Source: Terriglobia bacterium (GTDB lineage: Bacteria; Acidobacteriota; Terriglobia; UBA7540). From it: a stretch of 5,995 nt of DNA. Location of the stretch: assembly GCA_030049455.1 (NCBI GenBank), contig JASIKV010000438.1, positions 1 to 5,995 on the forward strand. The letters are read 5' to 3'. A program made the position numbers and the translations under genes. This document shows, in pieces, positions 1 through 4,621 of this stretch; position 1 is the stretch's first letter, and every line of letters starts with the position of its first letter. Below the pieces are notes generated by a model. That model saw only the letters and a program-made list of their open reading frames with translations, did no database searches and had not been told where the DNA came from.

Positions 1-836
1 TTGATGATGGGAAAGTTGAAGCTCCATAGCCAGGCGACGAACAGGCTCACCAATCCTGCCGCTGCCAGGCCCTGCGCTTTCTGCGTGGGGCTGAATTTCG
101 CGGAGCGCAGCCAGTGGCCGGCCATCACGCCCATCAGACACGTGGAGATCGGCGTGAAGGATGAGAGCAGACCTTCATTGTCCCCGCCCGGGTAACAGCA
201 AAATTTAAAGGGGATGATGAGGTTGTCGAGGTAACCCGCCAGGTTATGCTGCGCGGTGAGTGTGCCCGCGGGAAATCCCGGGAAGGGAACCAGCTTGATG
301 ACCAGCCAATAGGCGATCAGAATGCCTCCCGCCACAATGGCCTGGCCGCGAACGCCGAACCACATCACCACCAGGCCCGCAAACAGGTAGGCGATGGCGA
401 TTCTCTGTAGAACGCCGGGAATGCGCAGGTTGTGAATGTTGAAATCGAGCAGGCGGTTGTAGACCAGGCCGAAGAGAAAGAGGATCAGGAATCGCTGAAT
501 GATGTGCCTGTAAAGATGCTTGCGGTCTGCGCCTTCTTCTTTGCGGCGCGTGAGCGAAAATGGCAGCACGGCGCCGACAACGAAAACGAACAGAGGAAAA
601 ATCAGGTCGTAGAAATGGAATCCCGCCCAGGGCATATGTTCAAACTGGTCGTGCAGCTCGTGCGTAAAGCCGTTGGGCCAGATTTTGTAAAACGCGTGAA
701 TGATGCCTTCGCCCCCCGCGATCCAGAACATGTCGAACCCGCGCAGGGCGTCGATGGAAGCGATGCGCTTCTGAACGAACGCCGGGGGTGGAGTCACGCT
801 TTCAGGTATTGCCTCCGCCTTGGTTGGAGTTGCCAT
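1..836 (-). CDS. DUF5009 / HGSNAT-like multi-pass membrane acyltransferase (COG4299 type), C-terminus beyond window
   Basis: Partial gene: 278 residues are visible from the ATG at 836-834, with no in-frame stop before the window edge. Residues 24-37 (RIASIDALRGFDMF) match the family's opening R-x-x-S-x-D-x-x-R-G motif. Residues 67-88 (H-M-P-W-A-G-F, then a Y-D-L-I-F-P-x-F-V-F-x-x-G pattern) resemble the segment of human heparan-alpha-glucosaminide N-acetyltransferase that carries its proposed acetyl-accepting histidine, here His67; that alignment is from memory. Hydrophobic stretches near 75-95, 113-127, 140-158, 165-184, 225-242 and 254-272 fit membrane helices. Known bacterial relatives include NagX, found in N-acetylglucosamine utilisation loci and thought to act on amino sugars at the inner membrane. 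Substrate and activity here are inferred. A GAGG at 846-843, six bases before the ATG, supports the start. The family is normally about 360-400 residues, so roughly a quarter to a third is missing. Family call is firm; function is not. Confidence 0.85.
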   Translation of the reverse strand, partial: MATPTKAEAIPESVTPPPAFVQKRIASIDALRGFDMFWIAGGEGIIHAFYKIWPNGFTHELHDQFEHMPWAGFHFYDLIFPLFVFVVGAVLPFSLTRRKEEGADRKHLYRHIIQRFLILFLFGLVYNRLLDFNIHNLRIPGVLQRIAIAYLFAGLVVMWFGVRGQAIVAGGILIAYWLVIKLVPFPGFPAGTLTAQHNLAGYLDNLIIPFKFCCYPGGDNEGLLSSFTPISTCLMGVMAGHWLRSAKFSPTQKAQGLAAAGLVSLFVAWLWSFNFPII

Positions 837-925
837 TCCGGGCCTCGTTCCCTCGAACAGCGACACTATCCACATTTCAGCGCCTAAGGGAAAGGGGAAG
901 CGTGAGGGCGCAAAACCTGAGCCAT

Positions 926-1105
926 CTAAATTCTTCTCTCCTTCCAACGCCCGCGCCGGAAAAGCAGAAACATGGAGGCGGCCGCCCCCGTCACGCCCAG
1001 GCGGGGAAACGGTCCGAGGCCGAAGCTCAGGCATGGACCGAGAAGCAGGTTGATGGAGTTGGCGAGCCACAGCACGCGCATGGCAATCGCCGCGCCCCGA
1101 AGCGG
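926..1105 (-). pseudogene. MATE-family efflux transporter remnant
   Basis: Translating the minus strand from 1105 to the TAG at 928-926 gives a peptide whose first 44 codons (down to 974) read like the middle of a NorM/MATE multidrug transporter: P-L-R-G-A-A-I-A-M-R-V-L-W-L-A-N, then G-P-C-L-S-F-G-L-G-P-F-P and L-G-V-T-G-A-A-A. In intact relatives, as I recall them, this reads roughly as RGAGDAAIAMRVLWLAN followed by DPCLIFGLGPFP and LGVTGAA. The fragment seems to lack the two residues after RGA and has Gly in place of the usual Asp before P-C-L. After Ser (974) similarity stops and an unrelated basic tail runs to the stop. Upstream the frame is closed by TAA at 1153-1151. An intact MATE protein has about 450 residues and 12 helices, so this is a dead internal fragment. 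Family recognition is by eye. Confidence 0.7.
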
Positions 1106-1132
1106 CCGATGGCGGCCTGTGGCAACTTGTCC

Positions 1133-1138
1133 TATAAT
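1133..1138 (+). promoter_or_regulatory. Possible -10 element upstream of the HAD phosphatase gene
   Basis: A perfect TATAAT lies 110 bases before the phosphatase ATG. The hexamer 17 bases upstream (TGGCGG, 1110-1115) matches the -35 consensus poorly, so this is only a candidate. If used, the leader would be about 105 nt and would contain the small inverted repeat GGTTGA/TCAACC (1192-1197 and 1213-1218). Confidence 0.25.
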
Positions 1139-1248
1139 CCCACGCGAAAGTTAGGCCCCAAAGGGACGGCATCGTGACGACCTCCCAGAGAGGTTGACTT
1201 GTGGTCAGGATTTCAACCGGCGCGAGATGGTTCCATTCGAGGTGAAAC

Positions 1249-1929
1249 ATGAAAAAAGTTCTGGGCTGGATGGTTCTTGCTGGCGCACTTGCCGGAGCTT
1301 TGGGAGCTCAATCAGGGCCGGCCGGTTCTCCCGCCAGTGTTCAGGAGCCGGAGAATCACGCCATAGTGGTCGCGGGCCTGATGCGCTACCACGATTCCGG
1401 CGAATACGAATGGGGAATTCGCCAGGTCGCCAACGCGGCGCGCGATTATCTGAATGCCCGCTTGAGGATGCAACCCCCTGAGGGAAAAATGGCAGCGGTT
1501 TTCGACATTGACGAGACGGCGCTGTCGAATTGGCAGGCCATGGCCGATTGCGGATTCTGTGCGTACTCGGTTGAATCGAAGTTGTACTCCCTTGCCCACG
1601 ATCCGGCGATTACACCGGTGCTGGAACTCTATAACGACGCCAAGTCAAAGGGTGTCACAGTTTTCTTTCTAACCGGGCGCCCAAATTCGCAACGTGATTT
1701 GACGGTCGAGAACCTGAAAGAAGCGGGGTATAAGGACTGGGCCGAGTTGATCATGCGGCCTGACGGTGACAAATCGCCGGCGCGCGTTTTCAAGCCTCAG
1801 GAGAGGCAAAAAATCGAGGACAAGGGCTTCAGAATTATCCTGAGTATTGGCGACCAGGCCAGTGACCTGTCAGGTTGCTGCGCAGAACGGACTTTCAAGT
1901 TGCCCAATCCGTTTTATCTGGTGCAATAG
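1249..1929 (+). CDS. Secreted HAD-superfamily class IIIB acid phosphatase
   Basis: This 226-residue protein belongs to the PF03767 group (plant acid phosphatase / e(P4)-like, HAD subfamily IIIB), enzymes that remove phosphate from nucleotides and other monoesters outside the cytoplasm. An N-terminal signal peptide (K2-K3, hydrophobic to about residue 20, small residues ahead of Q21) predicts export; there is no lipobox, so unlike e(P4) it is probably soluble. All four HAD motifs are visible: motif I D86-I-D88-E-T (nucleophile D86, acid/base D88), motif II T142 in F-F-L-T-G-R, motif III K182 in K-P-x-x-R, and motif IV G-D-Q-x-S-D at 201-206 with Mg-ligand aspartates D202 and D206. The C-terminus T-F-K-L-P-N-P-F-Y is typical of the family, so the gene is full length. 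Cysteines C101/C104 and C210/C211 could form disulfides. The ATG has GAGGTGA at 1239-1245 in front. It appears to be a single-gene unit. The physiological substrate is unknown; phosphate scavenging is inferred. Confidence 0.9.
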   Translation: MKKVLGWMVLAGALAGALGAQSGPAGSPASVQEPENHAIVVAGLMRYHDSGEYEWGIRQVANAARDYLNARLRMQPPEGKMAAVFDIDETALSNWQAMADCGFCAYSVESKLYSLAHDPAITPVLELYNDAKSKGVTVFFLTGRPNSQRDLTVENLKEAGYKDWAELIMRPDGDKSPARVFKPQERQKIEDKGFRIILSIGDQASDLSGCCAERTFKLPNPFYLVQ

Positions 1930-1943
1930 GGCGAAACGCGATG

Positions 1944-1960
1944 AACATCTGCACGATGTT
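1944..1960. other. Small inverted repeat in the convergent gene junction
   Basis: AACATC (1944-1949) and GATGTT (1955-1960) form a 6-bp stem with a 5-nt loop, in the 64 bases between the phosphatase stop and the 95-residue ORF stop. The position suits a bidirectional terminator, but there is no T-run on either side and the stem is AT-rich. Function is unproven. Confidence 0.2.
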
Positions 1961-1993
1961 TAGGTTGCAGGTCGCGGCGTGGAAAGAGTGAAC

Positions 1994-2281
1994 CTACCAG
2001 GACCGCTTGCGTCCGGAGCGGCGGGACTCGCGATAGGCTTCCAGATCCTGATCGGACACAGTGGTGCGGCGCGGCAGAGGTTTTTCCTCGGTTTCCAGCG
2101 CCTTTTGCAATTTTTGGTAGCAAAGGCCTGCCGCCTCTTGAAAGGGCAATTGATTGTCGGCGAAGGCGCGATTGGAGATGCTAAAAACAAATTCGCGGTC
2201 CTCGGCCTGCTTATCGATGACACGGTAAGTGTAGTCCCGGCCATGCGCCTTGAGTTGAAATCCAACGTATTGAATCTGCAT
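1994..2281 (-). CDS. Uncharacterised 95-residue protein downstream of the cold-shock gene
   Basis: I do not recognise a named domain. The ATG at 2281-2279 is chosen because a strong GGAGGAAG (2294-2287) sits in front of it; the frame is open further upstream to 2527, but that part overlaps the cold-shock gene. The N-terminal 40 residues alternate polar and hydrophobic positions (Q-Y-V-G-F-Q-L, Y-T-Y-R-V-I, E-F-V-F-S-I) and suggest beta strands. Residues 46-63 (P-F-Q-E-A-A-G-L-C-Y-Q-K-L-Q-K-A-L-E) look like an amphipathic helix. The tail from about 71 is charged, with a conserved-looking T-V-S-D-Q-D-L-E-A-Y segment and a basic end (R-R-S-G-R-K-R-S-W). There is no signal peptide or membrane segment, so it is probably cytoplasmic. 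It lies 88 bases downstream of the csp gene on the same strand and is probably co-transcribed. A role in RNA binding or cold response would rest only on this linkage and the basic tail. Confidence 0.75.
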   Translation of the reverse strand: MQIQYVGFQLKAHGRDYTYRVIDKQAEDREFVFSISNRAFADNQLPFQEAAGLCYQKLQKALETEEKPLPRRTTVSDQDLEAYRESRRSGRKRSW

Positions 2282-2308
2282 TGCAGCTTCCTCCAGGGGA
2301 TTTGGGGG

Positions 2309-2351
2309 TGACTGCCCGTGCCTTTGCGACCGAACCAAACGCGGGCAGTCA
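2309..2351 (-). repeat. Intercistronic inverted repeat between csp and the 95-residue ORF
   Basis: TGACTGCCCG (2309-2318) and CGGGCAGTCA (2342-2351) are perfect 10-bp complements around a 23-nt interior. The interior can add a 4-bp TTTG/CAAA stem (2323-2326 with 2336-2339), closing a 9-nt loop. No T-run follows on either strand, so it is not a standard intrinsic terminator. It starts 18 nt beyond the csp stop codon and ends 14 nt before the GGAGG of the next gene. It could stabilise the csp mRNA 3' end, lower downstream translation, or be a protein-binding site. Confidence 0.6.
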
Positions 2352-2369
2352 GCAAAATGTGAGGGATGC

Positions 2370-2576
2370 TTAGAGCTTTTTGACGCTCTCAGCCTGCAGA
2401 CCTTTGGGGCCCTTGGTGACGGCGAACTCGACAGCCTCGCCTTCGGCGAGTGATCGATAGCCTTCCATCTGGATGGCGGAGTGATGGACGAAAACGTCAT
2501 CTCCCGAAGCGCGCTGGATGAACCCATACCCCTTCGAGTTGTTAAACCACTTTACGACGCCTTGTTCTCTTTCCAT
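2370..2576 (-). CDS. Cold-shock domain protein (CspA family)
   Basis: This 68-residue protein is a single cold-shock domain of normal length, a five-stranded OB-fold that binds single-stranded RNA and DNA and acts as an RNA chaperone in the cytoplasm. Both nucleic-acid motifs are present: RNP1 K15-G-Y-G-F-I20 and RNP2 V28-F-V-H-H32, with the usual V-K-W-F-N lead-in at 8-12. The C-terminal K-G-P-K-G-L-Q-A-E-S-V strand is also typical. The ATG at 2576-2574 is the family's normal start (M-E-R-E-Q-G-V-V-K-W-F). Its nearest purine-rich site, AAGGA about 12 bases upstream, is rather distant, so translation initiation may be weak or structured. The gene is preceded by a roughly 140-nt leader with a promoter and a hairpin/T-tract, and followed by the 95-residue ORF. 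Whether it is cold-inducible or constitutive cannot be told from the protein. Confidence 0.97.
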   Translation of the reverse strand: MEREQGVVKWFNNSKGYGFIQRASGDDVFVHHSAIQMEGYRSLAEGEAVEFAVTKGPKGLQAESVKKL

Positions 2577-2646
2577 ATTGTTTCTGTGTTCCTTTGCAGT
2601 TGAAGATTGACTTGTTTCGGTCTCGCAACCGCTCCCCAAAGACGAC

Positions 2647-2676
2647 AAAAGCCGCAAAATCACTTGATTTTGCGGC
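2647..2676 (-). terminator. Intrinsic terminator-like hairpin in the csp leader
   Basis: On the minus strand a perfect 12-bp inverted repeat (GCCGCAAAATCA, a 2-nt centre, TGATTTTGCGGC; 2676-2651) is directly followed by TTTT (2650-2647), then GTCGTC and TTT. With a 4-nt loop the stem is 11 bp. The GC-rich base and adjacent T-tract make it a minus-strand terminator; the plus-strand flank is not T-rich. It lies 71 bases before the csp start codon and about 40 nt after the predicted transcription start. It could end read-through from the protease gene, attenuate csp, or finish a small RNA. Confidence 0.65.
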
Positions 2677-2716
2677 CTCCTGTGAACTGGTGTTCGGTCA
2701 CAAAAACTGATCAAGC
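2647..2716 (-). ncRNA. Candidate small RNA or attenuated csp leader transcript
   Basis: Between the predicted transcription start (about G at 2716) and the T-tract (2647) lies a 70-nt segment with no protein signal. It can form a 5' stem TGTGA/TCACA (2702-2698 with 2685-2681, 12-nt loop), a short GGAG linker, then the 11-12-bp terminator hairpin. A strong promoter followed by two stem-loops and a T-tract is the layout of a bacterial sRNA, and equally of a terminated leader of the downstream gene. I recognise no known riboswitch or RNA family. Expression is untested. Confidence 0.4.
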
Positions 2717-2722
2717 AAATCT

Positions 2723-2751
2723 ATTATACCTTGATGACAGCTTCCTGGCAA
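2723..2751 (-). promoter_or_regulatory. Near-consensus sigma-70 promoter upstream of csp
   Basis: On the minus strand TTGCCA (2751-2746) and TATAAT (2728-2723) are separated by exactly 17 bp: five of six and six of six consensus matches at the optimal spacing. The predicted start is a G near 2716, giving a leader of about 140 nt before the csp ATG. This is the best promoter in the window and agrees with the high expression usual for csp genes. Confidence 0.65.
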
Positions 2752-2854
2752 TCGCGAAAATGCCCGATCGTGGTATTGCCGCGTGCCTAAAAGGCGCTCA
2801 TGGTTCGTCCCAATCGGCAACCGTAAGGTTCGGATTTTAATGCCTTTGCCCCGG

Positions 2855-4438
2855 CTAATGCTTCTTAAGAATTTCGCCCACGCGTGGAAACAGCCCTGCG
2901 GCTTCCTGTGCTTGCGGGTCGCCTCGGGTGGCAACTTCATTGCCACGTTCCAATCCATCCAGAAGATTGACCACTTCCACCTTAAGCCGAAGCTTCAGGG
3001 CATCCTGGTCCCTTGACCAGTATTCCTCGGGCACGCGCACACCATTGCGCTCAAGGTCTTGCTTAAAATCCTCGAGCGCGTCTGACGAAACTTCGAAAGG
3101 CTCGACGGGTCTCCCATTGGCAGTAAGATACGATTCGGCATAGCCGGTTAGATAGCCGCGCTGAGTAATGAAGGCCAGCCAGGGATCGTCAGATTCGCCC
3201 GGAATGCTCACGTCGGGAGTAATCCCCCCGCCCACGGCGACGGGGCGGCCATCGTCGGTGTGAAACGAACTCGCAGTGGGGGTTGCGGGATCAGCGCCTG
3301 CGTTGGGCTTGACCGCTCCGGGTTTACCCGTGGCTGAGGGAGAGAGCGATTCGAAAGTGAGCGCCGTGCCGGCCAGAGGGCGCTGGATGGATCTCCCACT
3401 GGGCGTGAAATATTGGCCCGCCGTCAGCGCCAGCCCGGTGCTTTCGGGAAGTTCAACCACCGACTGAATTACGCCCTTGCCATACGTGGGCTGGCCCGCG
3501 ACCACGGCACGGTCGTGTTCCTGAAGAGCGGCGGCCAAAACCTCCGCGGCGCTCGCCGTGTCCCCATTCACCAGGACGATGATCGGCAGGTCAAAATGCC
3601 GCGGCATTGTCGCAGCGTGGTAATCCTTTTCGGGCATGGCCCGGCCGCGCGTGGTCAGAACGATGACATTGGGTTTGAGAAAAAGGCTGGCCACTGCGGC
3701 GGCGGAGTCAACAATGCCGCCGTGATTGTCGCGAAGGTCGAGCAGCAGGCCCTTCAAGTGGGGTGGGTCCATGCCATCGAGCGCCGTGGCGACCTCCTCT
3801 GCGGTTTTTTCCTCGAAGCTTGCAATGTGAAGATAAGCGATGCCTGGCGACCACACGAACGCCTTGTCCACCGTGGGCAGTGCCACGGCGGCAGGGCGCA
3901 GACTGAAATCCTCCGGAATCAGGCGGCCGGGATGAATCACCCCCAGGCGCACGGGGCGCGAGCGCGCGCTCTTCAGCAGGTCGATCAATTCCTGAAATTC
4001 CAGTTGGTCGATGCGCTGACCGTTGATGGAAACGATTTCATCACCCGGCGCAAGGCCCGCGCGAAACGACGGCGACCCCTGGGCCGTTTGCAGGATGAGG
4101 ATTTTCCCGACTGAGACATAAAGAATTGATCCAAACCCCACCGACTCGCCGCGCGCCTGCTCCTTCATCATTTCAAACTGGTCGCGGTCCAGGAAGGCGC
4201 AGAAAGGGTCGAGCGCCGACAGCATGCCGCGCACTCCGCCGTCGAAGATGGCGTGGTCCGGGTCGACGGGATCCACGTAATTCTGCTCGATAGCGTTGTA
4301 GAGGGCGCTGAATTTGGCTGCCAGGGCGCCTGCGTCATCAGGCGGCTGGGACGGAGTTTGCGGATATGATCCCGGAGCGGCAAGAAACAACACAGCAGCC
4401 AGAAATGCGAGGCGTAAAATCGCGTCGGAAAACTTCAA
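2855..4438 (-). CDS. Carboxyl-terminal processing protease, S41 family with PDZ domain (CtpA/Prc type)
   Basis: This 527-residue exported serine protease cuts proteins near their C-termini in the periplasm or envelope. In order: a signal peptide (residues 1 to about 25, K2 and R9 then a Leu/Ala core), the N-terminal helical domain with the family's L-D-P landmark at 76-78, a PDZ domain at about 104-170 (G-L-A-P-G-D-E-I-V-S-I-N-G-Q at 128-141), and the S41 core. The core shows L-D-L-R-D-N-H-G-G (233-241), nucleophile S296 in T-A-S-A-A-E, general base K321 in T-Y-G-K-G exactly 25 residues later as in E. coli Prc, and Q325. Y-F-T-P-S-G-R-S-I-Q (343-352) and G-G-G-I-T-P-D-V (403-410) follow, separated by an unusual 50-residue Pro/Ala/Thr-rich insert. 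A helical C-terminus ends the protein. The start is TTG (4438-4436), chosen because it begins the signal peptide; GGAGG at 4456-4452 is 13 bases away, a long spacing. Substrates are unknown. Confidence 0.93.
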   Translation of the reverse strand: MKFSDAILRLAFLAAVLFLAAPGSYPQTPSQPPDDAGALAAKFSALYNAIEQNYVDPVDPDHAIFDGGVRGMLSALDPFCAFLDRDQFEMMKEQARGESVGFGSILYVSVGKILILQTAQGSPSFRAGLAPGDEIVSINGQRIDQLEFQELIDLLKSARSRPVRLGVIHPGRLIPEDFSLRPAAVALPTVDKAFVWSPGIAYLHIASFEEKTAEEVATALDGMDPPHLKGLLLDLRDNHGGIVDSAAAVASLFLKPNVIVLTTRGRAMPEKDYHAATMPRHFDLPIIVLVNGDTASAAEVLAAALQEHDRAVVAGQPTYGKGVIQSVVELPESTGLALTAGQYFTPSGRSIQRPLAGTALTFESLSPSATGKPGAVKPNAGADPATPTASSFHTDDGRPVAVGGGITPDVSIPGESDDPWLAFITQRGYLTGYAESYLTANGRPVEPFEVSSDALEDFKQDLERNGVRVPEEYWSRDQDALKLRLKVEVVNLLDGLERGNEVATRGDPQAQEAAGLFPRVGEILKKH

Positions 4439-4621
4439 AGGCGTCGAAATGACCTCCAGCTTGATTATAACGCAGTTGGCGGACTCCCACGGCTCCCCCG
4501 GTCAATTTGTCGCGCGACAAATGTTGCGGGTTAATTGCCGGGCCCTTTGGCGTTAAAATGCCGGTGTGGATATTTTCCCCTCGCCCCTGTGCGGGCTTGG
4601 GATTCATAAGGAGTCCTGATA
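4439..4621. promoter_or_regulatory. Divergent promoter region between S41 protease and Gfo/Idh genes
   Basis: This 183-base spacer must hold both 5' control regions. On the minus strand TATAAT lies at 4469-4464, which would put a start near 4457, about 19 nt before the protease TTG; no good -35 accompanies it. On the plus strand TAAAAT (4554-4559) with TTAATT 17 bp upstream (4531-4536) is a weak candidate for the oxidoreductase gene. A perfect palindrome sits between them. The oxidoreductase ribosome-binding site AAGGAG (4608-4613) is eight bases before its ATG. Confidence 0.45.
4505..4522. promoter_or_regulatory. Perfect 18-bp palindrome, candidate shared operator
   Basis: ATTTGTCGC followed directly by GCGACAAAT is an uninterrupted, perfectly symmetric 18-bp site. 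Its centre lies about 75 bp from the protease start codon and 108 bp from the oxidoreductase start codon. As RNA it would make a poor hairpin without a loop, and no T-run follows, so a dimeric DNA-binding protein is the likelier reader. I cannot assign a regulator family from the motif. Confidence 0.55.

Larger units (their letters stand above)
837..1248. other. Gene-poor spacer between divergent genes
   Basis: These 412 bases separate the DUF5009 gene (minus) from the HAD phosphatase gene (plus). Apart from the MATE remnant at 926-1105 and two weak promoter or hairpin-like signals near the phosphatase gene, I find no intact gene. The short plus-strand frames here have low-complexity Arg/Pro/Gly-rich translations with no recognisable motif and look like GC-driven open frames. 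No convincing promoter for the DUF5009 gene was found in 837-925. Confidence 0.6.

Noticed and set aside
432..887. 151-codon plus-strand frame overlapping the DUF5009 gene
   Set aside because: The minus-strand reading gives a coherent membrane protein with family motifs; the plus-strand product does not resemble a protein family.
1192..1218. GGTTGA/TCAACC inverted repeat and TTGACT -35-like hexamer ahead of the HAD phosphatase
   Set aside because: The stem is only 6 bp with a 15-nt loop and there is no -10 element at suitable spacing from TTGACT, so it was not called as a separate regulatory site.
2282..2527. N-terminal extension of the 95-residue ORF overlapping the csp gene
   Set aside because: The internal ATG at 2281 has a strong GGAGGAAG. 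The upstream part is out of frame with csp over its length and is Ser/Pro/Arg-rich shadow sequence.
2577..2714. 46-residue N-terminal extension of the cold-shock protein in the same open frame
   Set aside because: Cold-shock proteins start at the M-E-R-E-Q-G-V-V-K-W-F position. The extension would be translated through the terminator-like hairpin and has no conserved look.
2752..2854. Short hairpins (GCCT/AGGC and AACC/GGTT) just after the S41 protease stop
   Set aside because: Stems of only 4 bp with no T-tract do not make a credible terminator; the hairpin at 2651-2676 is far stronger.
3413..4114. 233-codon open frame on the plus strand opposite the S41 protease
   Set aside because: It overlaps the catalytic core of the protease, whose motifs are unmistakable. 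The antisense translation is Arg/Gln/His-rich and lacks motifs.
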